Shown: positions 25,410 to 33,044 of the stretch, piece after piece
Layout: each line of letters opens with the position of its first letter
Position numbering within the stretch: position 1 is the first letter of the stretch
Assembly (NCBI RefSeq): GCF_014200505.1
Contig: NZ_JACHBX010000002.1
Span: 124,001-188,000 of the forward strand
Direction: 5' to 3'
DNA from: Massilia aurea
Lineage (GTDB): Bacteria > Pseudomonadota > Gammaproteobacteria > Burkholderiales > Burkholderiaceae_D
Length of the DNA stretch: 64,000 bases
Notes under the pieces: generated by a model
What the model was told of the DNA's origin: nothing
The model's input: the letters and a program-made list of their open reading frames with translations, nothing else
Databases searched by the model: none
Position numbers and translations under genes: made by a program

Positions 25410-26408
25410 ATGTCACGCACCTTTTCGTCGACCCGCCGTACCCTCACCCTCGCCGCTGCGTCGGCCCTCGGCCTGCTGGCCCTGACGCCGCTGGCGGCGC
25501 AGGCCCAGGCCTTCCCCACCAAGACCATCACGATCATCGTCCCGTTCTCGGCCGGCGGCACGACCGACATCCTGGCGCGCGTGCTGGGACAATTCATCAG
25601 CAAGGACCTTGGCCAGCCGGTCATCATCGACAACCGCGCGGGCGCAGGCGGCAATATCGGCACCCAGCTCGTGGCGCGCGCCGCGCCCGATGGCTACACG
25701 ATCCTCATGGGCACGGTCGGCACCCACGCCATCAACCAGAGCCTGTACCCGAAACTGGGGTTCGACCCGATCAAGGACTTCGCACCGCTCACGCGCGTGG
25801 CTCTGGTGCCGAACCTGCTGGTGGCCAATCCGGCGCAGCCATTCAAGACCGTCAAGGAGCTGATGGCATATGCCAAGGCCAATCCCGGCAAGGTCACGTT
25901 CGGCTCGTCGGGCAGCGGCACGTCAATCCACCTGTCCGGCGAATTGTTCAAGCAGATGGCCGGGGTCGACATCCAGCACGTGGCCTACAAGGGCAGCGCG
26001 CCGGCCGTCAATGACCTGCTGGGCAACCACATCGCGATCATGTTCGACAATATGCCGTCGGCGATCAGCCACGTCAAAGCCGGCAAGCTGCGCCCCCTGG
26101 CCGTCACCACAGCGCAGCGCTCGCCGGCGCTGCCCGACGTGCCGACAATCGCCGAAGCCGGCGTGCCTGGCTACGAAGCCACATCGTGGTTCGGCCTGCT
26201 GGCGCCGGCCAAGACGCCGGCGCCAGTCGTGGCAAAACTGAACGCGTCGATCCTCAAGGCGCTGGCCGACCCGGACGTCAAGAAAAAGCTGCTGGAGCAA
26301 GGCGCCGAACCAGCCGGCGAAACACCGGCGCAGTTCGCGGCCTTCATCGCCAGCGAGACGGTCAAGTGGGGCAAGATCGTCAAGCAATCCGGCGCGACAG
26401 CGCAGTAA
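25410..26408 (+). CDS. Bug/TctC-type periplasmic binding protein
   Basis: A 332-residue substrate-binding protein of the tripartite tricarboxylate transporter family. The signal peptide has an arginine pair and a long hydrophobic stretch (LAAASALGLLALTPLAAQAQ). The mature protein starts with the hallmark FPTKTITIIVPFSAGGTTD, then VIIDNRAGAGGNIGT, GSSGSGTSIHLSGELFK and VAYKGSAPAVNDLLGNHI. TTGGAGA precedes the ATG. No TctA/TctB permease genes are nearby. Orphan Bug proteins are common in Burkholderiales and may serve distant permeases or sensing. Its place after pcaIJ and the SDR suggests an aromatic or dicarboxylic acid ligand. Confidence 0.9.
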   Translation: MSRTFSSTRRTLTLAAASALGLLALTPLAAQAQAFPTKTITIIVPFSAGGTTDILARVLGQFISKDLGQPVIIDNRAGAGGNIGTQLVARAAPDGYTILMGTVGTHAINQSLYPKLGFDPIKDFAPLTRVALVPNLLVANPAQPFKTVKELMAYAKANPGKVTFGSSGSGTSIHLSGELFKQMAGVDIQHVAYKGSAPAVNDLLGNHIAIMFDNMPSAISHVKAGKLRPLAVTTAQRSPALPDVPTIAEAGVPGYEATSWFGLLAPAKTPAPVVAKLNASILKALADPDVKKKLLEQGAEPAGETPAQFAAFIASETVKWGKIVKQSGATAQ

Positions 26409-26484
26409 GCTGCCGTGGTGCGCGGGGCGTGGTCTGCCCCGGCGTTATCTGCTACGCTAGCCGCACCACCACAGGAGACGCCAC

Positions 26485-27144
26485 ATGCTCAAGCCGCCCA
26501 TGCCAGGAATGACCGACACCCTCGAATTCGTCAAGAACCTGTGGGGCGGCATGCAGATCCCCGGCACCATGCCGGGCATGCCGCCGCTGCCCGGCGCGGG
26601 CATGTCGGTGGAAGACCTCGACAAGAAGATCGCCGACCTGAAGGCAGTCGAGGCCTGGCTCACCCTCAACCAGAACATGCTGCACGGTACGATCCAGGCC
26701 CTGGAAATCCAGCGCGGCACGCTGGCCACGCTCAAGGCGATGGGCGACAGCATGGCCCAGGCCATGGGCCAGACGAAGGTTGGCGAGTCGTCGGTTGCGC
26801 CATTCGCGCAGTTCTTCGCCCAGATGGCGCAGACGGCCACGCCGCCGGCCCCGACGCCGCCAACCCCAACCCCAACCCCAACGCCTCCTCCGCCACCAGC
26901 GCCCGATGCCGCGCAGGCCGCACCCGATGCCGCGGGCACCGCCATGCCGGCCGCCGTGGCGTGGTGGAACCTGTTGCAGGATCAGTTCCGTCACGCCGTG
27001 GCCAGTGCCATACCGGCCGAGGGCGCGACGGCTGCCGATGACGCCAATGCCGCTGACGCGCCCCCTGCTGCGCCTGATGCGCCATCGGAGGAACCCGCCG
27101 CGCGTGCCCGGCGCAACGGCCGCAGCAAGACCGACAAGACCTGA
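26485..27144 (+). CDS. phaM: PHA granule-associated protein PhaM
   Basis: A 219-residue protein of the PhaM family. In Cupriavidus necator this protein activates PHA synthase and ties granules to the nucleoid. The N-terminal half has the family signature (TLEFVKNLWGGMQIPG, then EDLDKKIADLKAVEAWLTLN and ALEIQRGTLATLKAM). A Pro/Thr-rich linker follows, encoded in part by four CCAACC-type hexamers (26860-26883). The C-terminus is acidic/alanine-rich and ends in a short basic tail (ARARRNGRSKTDK), the putative DNA-contact end. It indicates a PHA-storing organism. No phaC, phaA or phaB lies in this window. Confidence 0.87.
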   Translation: MLKPPMPGMTDTLEFVKNLWGGMQIPGTMPGMPPLPGAGMSVEDLDKKIADLKAVEAWLTLNQNMLHGTIQALEIQRGTLATLKAMGDSMAQAMGQTKVGESSVAPFAQFFAQMAQTATPPAPTPPTPTPTPTPPPPPAPDAAQAAPDAAGTAMPAAVAWWNLLQDQFRHAVASAIPAEGATAADDANAADAPPAAPDAPSEEPAARARRNGRSKTDKT

Positions 27145-27222
27145 CGCCGGCAGCCGGGGCGCTGCAGGGATGCCTTGACGCGTCCCCATTGACGGTGCTG
27201 GTAGCGCACGCGCATGAACCGT

Positions 27223-27267
27223 GCTGAACTGACCGGGCGGCCACCCTTCCCGGCCGCTCAGTTCAGC
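27223..27267. promoter_or_regulatory. 10-bp inverted repeat before the patatin start
   Basis: GCTGAACTGA (27223-27232) and its exact complement TCAGTTCAGC (27258-27267) flank a GC-rich loop with a further possible inner stem. The repeat ends two bases before the ribosome site GGAG (27269-27272) of the gene at 27279. It could be an mRNA hairpin shaping translation or an operator. Confidence 0.4.
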
Positions 27268-27278
27268 CGGAGCGCCCC

Positions 27279-30200
27279 ATGCTACCCAGTGACCTGTCCC
27301 ACCTGACACCATCGCAGGTCGACGACCTGCGCCGCAAGCTGGCCGCCGCCGGCTGCCAGCCGCCGCCCAACCCCGGCACGATCAGCGAACTGCACGACGC
27401 ATTCGCGCTGCTGCGCCGCCGGCACGGCCTGGCGCCGTCCAATGCCATCGATGCCGACACCCTGCGCTGCCTGAACCTCGACGCCGGCCTGTTGTTCGGC
27501 GAAGTGCTGCGCGACGAACTCGATCTGCTGCGGCCTGCCAGCAGCGAGGCACTCGACGCTGGCGTGCCGCCCGACCGCGCACGCCTGCGCGCCCGCGCCC
27601 ACGGCGGCATGCTCACCGGCCTGGCCCTGTCCGGCGGCGGCGTACGCAGCGCCACGTTCGGGCTGGGCGCCCTGCAGGCACTGGCGCGCTGCCGCTTGCT
27701 GGGCCGGATCGATTACCTGTCCACCGTGTCCGGCGGCGGTTTTGTCGGCGGCTGGCTGGCGCGCTGCCTGCACGCGCATGGCAACGACATCCACAAGCTC
27801 GAAGCCTTGCTCGCGCCGCCCGCCGGCAGCGGCGAGGCGCCCGAGCTACGCTTCCTGCGCCAGTACAGCAATTACCTGTCGCCGCAGGGCGGCATGTTCA
27901 GCGCCGACACCTGGACCCTGCTCGGCATCTATGTGCGCAACACGGGCCTGAACCTGACCATGCTGGTGGCCTGGTTGTGCGCCCTGCTGCTGCTGCCGCG
28001 CTTTGCCGTCTGGGGCGTGCACCGGGTCGTGGGACCTGGCGGACCATGGGCGCGCATAGGCGACGTCGCCTGGATCGCGGGCGTGCTGCTGTTCTTGTTG
28101 GCGGTGTTCTGTATTGCGCTGTCGATTTCCAGCAAGCCGGCGAGTTCGCGTGGCCGGCGCCGCTTTCCGCTGTCTCAGGGCGCCGTCCTGTGGTGCATCA
28201 ACCTGCCGCTGCTGCTGGCGGGCTTTCTCGGCAGTCTCGCCGTATGGCGCCACGGCGGCGCGACGCCGGCGACACTGCTGCCGCCGCAACTGGCCGACCG
28301 GCCGCAGTGGCTGCTGGCGCCGGGCGTGGTCTACTTCATTGTCTGGGCCTGCGGCTGGTACCTGGCGCACGACCGCGCCAGTTCGTACCGGGGCGCGGGC
28401 TACACCGTCTGCGGCGCCGGTGGCCTGGCGGCGCTGCTGGTCGTGCTCGACGCCACGCGCACCTTCGCACCGGCGATGCTGGCGTGGCTGCCGGACGGCG
28501 GCGCGCAGCTGTCGTGGTGGCTGTGCGGCTTTGTCGCGCTGGTGCTGCTGCTTGCGCTCTGGCTGGTCATGTACACGCGCCTGCGCGCCGACCCGCTACT
28601 ACGCGACCTGACGCGCGCAGAGCTGGGCGAAGGCCTGTCGCACTTCGCCTGCGCGATGGGTGCGCTCACGCTGGGCACCGTGCTGCTGCTGTGCGCGCTG
28701 GCGCTGCTGCCGGCGCCGGATGCGCATCCGCTGGTCAACAACGCGATCGCGCTGGCCACCTTCGGCATGCCAGCGATGATGGCGCTGTTTGCCGTCACGA
28801 TGAACCTGATGATTGGCCTGGTCGGCCGCCAGTACAGCGACGCGAGCCGTGAATGGTGGAGCCGCCAGGGCGCATGGACTGCGATCTTCGCGCTCGGCTG
28901 GCTGGCCGTGCACGGCGTGTGCTTCTTCTTTGCGCCGCTGCTGCACTGGGCCTGGCTCACCTACGCGCCGTGGTCCAACCTGGGCACGCTGGTTGGCTGG
29001 CTGGCGATGACCGCCTTCGGCCTGAAAGCCGGCAGCGGCGGCGCCACCGGCGCACGCGCCGCGCGCGACCCGAAACTCGAACTGGTGGCGCGCCTCGCGC
29101 CGTATGTCTTCACGGTCGGGATTTTTGCGCTGCTCGGCAGCCTGGTGCAGCTGACGGTGGCGCGCCCGAACCTGGACTGCCCGCACGCGACGCTCGCCTG
29201 CGTATTCCAGGCGCATGCCGCCGCCACGCTGGCCACCCGGGGCAGCACGCTGGTGGTGGCTTTCGGCTGCTTTCTCGGGGCCGCGCTGGTGCTCGGCTGG
29301 CGCGTCGACATCAACAAGTTTTCGCTCTACATGCTGTACCGGAACCGGGTCGTGCGCGCCTGGTTTGGCGCCGCCAACCGCGCGCGCCGGCCGCACCCGT
29401 TCACCGGCTTCGATCCGGGCGACGACATGCTGCTCGCCGAGCTCAAAAACGCGCGCCCCTACCCGATCATCAACACCGCGCTGAACCTGGTGGATGGCGA
29501 CGAACTGGCATGGCAGACCCGGCGCACCGCGTCGTTCGCGTTCACGCCGCGCTGGTGCGGCTATGAGCAAGCGGGGCCTGGGAGTACCGGTTGCTATCGC
29601 CCGACCGCCGCCTACGCCGCGCACGCGGGCGTTGGACTGGACGACGATGCCGGCGTGCGCCTTGGGATGGCGGTGGCGCTGTCGGGCGCTGCGGCCAGTC
29701 CGCACATGGGCGCACACTGGTCGGCACCGTTGAATTTCCTGATGACGATGTTCAATGTGCGCCTGGGGCGCTGGTGCCCGAACCCGGCGCGCCCGACCTG
29801 GACCAGTTCATCCCCGCCCATTGGCCTCTTCAGCCTGTTGGCCGAGCTGTTCGGCCAACTGGATGCCGACGCCGGCTACGTGCACCTGAGCGATGGCGGC
29901 CACTTCGACAATCTGGGCATCTACGAACTGGTGCGGCGCCGCTGCCGCCTGGTGATCGCGGTGGACGTCGGCAGCGACCGCGAACACGCCTTCGAAGACC
30001 TGGGCAACGCGATCCGGCGGTGCGCCACCGAGCTGCATGTGCGGATCGACCTGGATGTATCACGCCTTGCCATCGCGCCGGCCAGCGGCATGTGCAGCGC
30101 CAGCTGCGCCGCCGGGAGCATCCGCTACAGCCAGGCCGACGGCGCTGCCGACGATGGCGTCATCCTGTACGTCAAGCCTGCCATCGTCGGCACGGAAAAC

Positions 30201-30425
30201 GCCGACCTGCTCAATTACCGCAAGCTGCACCCCGACTATCCGCACGAGAGCCTGGCCGACGGCTGGTTCGATGAAGCGCGTTTCGAGAGCTATCGCGCAC
30301 TGGGTGACCACGTGCTGGCGGGGGCGCTGGCTGATGCGGCGCAGGCGGCAGCGCAGGCCGATGGCGGCTGTGATATCGGGAAGCTGTGCGCGGAATTACT
30401 GCGCAGGCACGGGCCGGCGCGCTAA
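27279..30425 (+). CDS. Large membrane-bound patatin-like phospholipase
   Basis: A 1048-residue protein with a split patatin domain. The first block has the glycine-rich oxyanion motif SGGGVRS (residues 118-124) and the nucleophile serine in STVSGGG (Ser151). The second, near residues 870-900, has the aspartate of the dyad in LSDGGHFDNLGIYELVRRR. Between them, at about 225-680, lie roughly ten hydrophobic helices, so the enzyme is an integral membrane protein. Residues about 17-66 resemble a peptidoglycan-binding-1 repeat (ELHDAFALLRRRHGL, then IDADTLRCL). Expected activity is lipid acyl hydrolysis. It overlaps the convergent response-regulator gene by 4 bp. The substrate is unknown; the nearness to phaM is noted without claim. 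Confidence 0.8.
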   Translation: MLPSDLSHLTPSQVDDLRRKLAAAGCQPPPNPGTISELHDAFALLRRRHGLAPSNAIDADTLRCLNLDAGLLFGEVLRDELDLLRPASSEALDAGVPPDRARLRARAHGGMLTGLALSGGGVRSATFGLGALQALARCRLLGRIDYLSTVSGGGFVGGWLARCLHAHGNDIHKLEALLAPPAGSGEAPELRFLRQYSNYLSPQGGMFSADTWTLLGIYVRNTGLNLTMLVAWLCALLLLPRFAVWGVHRVVGPGGPWARIGDVAWIAGVLLFLLAVFCIALSISSKPASSRGRRRFPLSQGAVLWCINLPLLLAGFLGSLAVWRHGGATPATLLPPQLADRPQWLLAPGVVYFIVWACGWYLAHDRASSYRGAGYTVCGAGGLAALLVVLDATRTFAPAMLAWLPDGGAQLSWWLCGFVALVLLLALWLVMYTRLRADPLLRDLTRAELGEGLSHFACAMGALTLGTVLLLCALALLPAPDAHPLVNNAIALATFGMPAMMALFAVTMNLMIGLVGRQYSDASREWWSRQGAWTAIFALGWLAVHGVCFFFAPLLHWAWLTYAPWSNLGTLVGWLAMTAFGLKAGSGGATGARAARDPKLELVARLAPYVFTVGIFALLGSLVQLTVARPNLDCPHATLACVFQAHAAATLATRGSTLVVAFGCFLGAALVLGWRVDINKFSLYMLYRNRVVRAWFGAANRARRPHPFTGFDPGDDMLLAELKNARPYPIINTALNLVDGDELAWQTRRTASFAFTPRWCGYEQAGPGSTGCYRPTAAYAAHAGVGLDDDAGVRLGMAVALSGAAASPHMGAHWSAPLNFLMTMFNVRLGRWCPNPARPTWTSSSPPIGLFSLLAELFGQLDADAGYVHLSDGGHFDNLGIYELVRRRCRLVIAVDVGSDREHAFEDLGNAIRRCATELHVRIDLDVSRLAIAPASGMCSASCAAGSIRYSQADGAADDGVILYVKPAIVGTENADLLNYRKLHPDYPHESLADGWFDEARFESYRALGDHVLAGALADAAQAAAQADGGCDIGKLCAELLRRHGPAR

Positions 30426-32230
30426 GAGAAGCGGTTGCTGTGCGTTGGCTTGGCCACCGGAGCTGGTTCGGGCGACACATCGGCCACGGCTTCTTTCTGG
30501 TCGGCCGCATCCACGGGCGCAGGCGGCGCCGCCGGATCGACCTTTGGCTGCAAACCACGCAACTGTTCCATCAGCTGCGCGAAGCGCTGCTGCCCTGGCT
30601 GCAGCTTGTCGACATGTTCGAGCACCATGCGCGCTTCGGTGTCGAGTTCTTCGTCATAGCCTTCCTGCTGCATGTGCGAGATCGAAATCTGCACCGCGTT
30701 GAACAGCACCCGCACATTGTCCGGCACCCGCTCGCGCGCCATGCGCATCCACTTGACGGCGTCGGGCAGCTTCCCGCTCTTCCACAGCACGACGCCCTGG
30801 TTCATCAGGTCCACCGCTTCCTTGCGCGCGGCGCGGATGATGGCGGCGCCCTCTTCGCTCAGGCGCGCCTTGTCGAAGATGGCCTGGACTTCGTCCTGCA
30901 GCAGGTTGTTGTCGTGGTTGTTGCGCACCACGTGGGCCAGCACCTCGCCCGGCGTGTCCTTGACGCCCACGGCAAACAGCAGGATCGCCATCTCGATGCA
31001 GATCGCCGTGCCGGGGCGCTTGGGGTCCTCACCCAGCATCGCTTCGAGCTCGTCGCCGGCGCGGCGCGCGTTGCGGTAGTCGCCGCTCTCGTGGTGGATC
31101 AGGCCTTCGGTGATCTTGGCGCGCAGCGCCATGTCGTCGTAGTCGCCGCCGAAATCGCGCTGGGCCAGTTGCAGCAGTTGCAGCGCATCCTTGGTATTGT
31201 TTTTCAGGCCGCACACGCGCGCCAGGCCAAGATAGGCGTCAGGCGTCTTGCGGATCGAGTATTCACCGATCACCAGGCACTTGCGAAACGCCTTTTCGGC
31301 CAGCGCCACGTTGCCCAGCTTGAGCGCAGCCTGACCCAGATTGCGCTGGCGCGGCACCGAGTTGGGCGAGAGCTTGGCCGCGCGTTCCAGGATCGCGGCG
31401 GCTTCGTCGTGCCGGCCCAGGCCCTGGTAGGCCTGGGCCAGCTGGTCGTAGGCGTCGATGTAGTGGCGGTTCTCGGCGATCACGGTCTGGAACATCTGGC
31501 GCGCCTGCTCGAAATCGCCATCGGCCAGGCGGATCTTGCCCAGGCCCGCGCGGGCCCAGTGGTATTCGCGCTGGGCCAGCACCTGCTCGTACACGGCGCG
31601 CGCCAGCGCCGGCTGGCCGCTGCGCTCGAGCATGCGCGCCTTCATGCGCAGCAGCTCGATCACGTGCACGCGGTTGGCGGCGATCTGCTCGTCGCACAGC
31701 GTCGCGGCGCGCAGGTAATCCTTTTCCATGAAGGCCTGGTCGATCAGGCGGAAGATCTGCTTGCGGCGCCACACGCGGTTCAGGCGCGAGAGCAGCACGC
31801 CTTCGGTGATCGGCTTGACCAGGTAGGCGTCGGGCTGGTGCTCGGCCGCGCCCATCACCGATTCGACGCTCTTTTCGGCCGAGACCATGACGAACACGCT
31901 CGACGGCAGCAGCAACTGGCGGATACGCGCTTCTTCCAGCACCTGCTGGCCGTTCTTGCCCTCGCCCAGGTTGTAATCGCACAGCACGACGTCGTAGCGC
32001 GTCTTGGTCAGGAGGCTCATGGCTTCGCCGCCGCTCGAGGCCTGGTCGATATTGCGCGCACCCAGGCTGCGCAGGCTTTCGCGCAGCAGCTGGCGGATCC
32101 CGGCAAAGTCGTCGACGATCAGGTAATGCTTGCCGGCCCAGTCGATCTGTTCGAGGACCTTGGGCAGCGCAGGCGTGGGGGCGGCCGGCGGTGTGGCGGT
32201 TGCCTGCACCAGCGCAGCAGGCGTGTTCAT
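30422..32230 (-). CDS. Response regulator with TPR repeats
   Basis: A 602-residue cytosolic protein. The N-terminal receiver domain (about 33-155) has the acidic pair Asp40-Asp41, phospho-acceptor Asp85 (CDYNLG), a conserved Ser (MVSAEKS) and Lys139 (YLVKP). Residues about 160-420 form tandem TPR-type helix pairs (ARAVYEQVLAQREYHWARAG, DAYDQLAQAYQGLGRHDEAA, RQRNLGQAALKLGNVALAEK). A helical C-terminus and a Pro-rich tail follow. It has no DNA-binding output, so it probably works through protein contacts. It overlaps the kinase gene by 4 bp (ATGA), making the pair one two-component unit. Confidence 0.85.
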   Translation of the reverse strand: MNTPAALVQATATPPAAPTPALPKVLEQIDWAGKHYLIVDDFAGIRQLLRESLRSLGARNIDQASSGGEAMSLLTKTRYDVVLCDYNLGEGKNGQQVLEEARIRQLLLPSSVFVMVSAEKSVESVMGAAEHQPDAYLVKPITEGVLLSRLNRVWRRKQIFRLIDQAFMEKDYLRAATLCDEQIAANRVHVIELLRMKARMLERSGQPALARAVYEQVLAQREYHWARAGLGKIRLADGDFEQARQMFQTVIAENRHYIDAYDQLAQAYQGLGRHDEAAAILERAAKLSPNSVPRQRNLGQAALKLGNVALAEKAFRKCLVIGEYSIRKTPDAYLGLARVCGLKNNTKDALQLLQLAQRDFGGDYDDMALRAKITEGLIHHESGDYRNARRAGDELEAMLGEDPKRPGTAICIEMAILLFAVGVKDTPGEVLAHVVRNNHDNNLLQDEVQAIFDKARLSEEGAAIIRAARKEAVDLMNQGVVLWKSGKLPDAVKWMRMARERVPDNVRVLFNAVQISISHMQQEGYDEELDTEARMVLEHVDKLQPGQQRFAQLMEQLRGLQPKVDPAAPPAPVDAADQKEAVADVSPEPAPVAKPTHSNRFS

Positions 32231-32928
32231 GGCAGTGTCAGGATGAAGCAGCCGCCGCCCAGCTGGCCGCCGTTCTCGAGCCGCACGGCGCCATGGCGCC
32301 CGCGATGGTGGTGCATGCGCGCCACCTCGCTCGAAAAATACAGGCCCAGGCCCGCGCTGTTGGTGGCGAAGTTGACGCCGATGTCGCCGCTCGCGGGCGC
32401 GCCTGCCGCCAGCAGGCCTGGCGGAAAACCGGCACCATTGTCTTCGACCCGGATTTCTAACTGGCCATCGACGTCGCGCGCCGTCAGCAGGATACGATCG
32501 CGCGTGTAGTGCAGCGCGTTGTTGACCGCATGCGATACGACGCCGACGATCAGGTCTTCGTCAACGTGGGCAATCAGGTCGGAGTCGACATCGAGTTCGA
32601 GCCGGATGCCACGTGACTCGAGCAGCACGCGCGAGAGCGCCACGACCTGCTCGACGACCTGCCCGACTTCGAGCGGCTGCGCATCGAACGGGTAGCCGGG
32701 CTTGCCGACCTGCTTGTAGAGCGCGAGGAGTTGCATCAGGTTGTCGTTCAGGCGGCGCGTCTGGTACAGCATCTGCCCCATCTGGCCATAGGCTTTCTCG
32801 GTCTCGGGCGTGGCGCCGTCGAGCAGCCGCTCGAGCGTGCCGGACAGCACGCTGATCGAGTTCTTCATGTCGTGCGCGGTCACCGCGAGAAACAGGAACA
32901 GCTCGGGCGAATGTGGTGCATCTTCCAT
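32227..32928 (-). CDS. Soluble histidine kinase partner
   Basis: A 233-residue cytosolic histidine kinase without membrane helices. The H-box is VTAHDMKNSISVLSG (phospho-acceptor His near residue 19). The ATPase domain has the N-box VVSHAVNNALHYT, G1-like EDNGAGFPPG and G2 NSAGLGLYFSSEVARMHHH. It contains only the dimerisation and catalytic core, so it must receive its signal from another protein. It is translated first and coupled to the REC-TPR protein by an ATGA overlap, so that protein is the likely substrate. The absence of a sensor domain is the notable point. Confidence 0.85.
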   Translation of the reverse strand: MEDAPHSPELFLFLAVTAHDMKNSISVLSGTLERLLDGATPETEKAYGQMGQMLYQTRRLNDNLMQLLALYKQVGKPGYPFDAQPLEVGQVVEQVVALSRVLLESRGIRLELDVDSDLIAHVDEDLIVGVVSHAVNNALHYTRDRILLTARDVDGQLEIRVEDNGAGFPPGLLAAGAPASGDIGVNFATNSAGLGLYFSSEVARMHHHRGRHGAVRLENGGQLGGGCFILTLP

Positions 32929-33044
32929 CGCGGACCAGCCTCCTTCGGCGGTTAATAGTTGCTACCGGTAAATTATACCGGCTCGACCAGCACAGTCTGG
33001 ACGCGATTGCCCCGGATGAGCGCACATTTGCGACAACGCAACAG

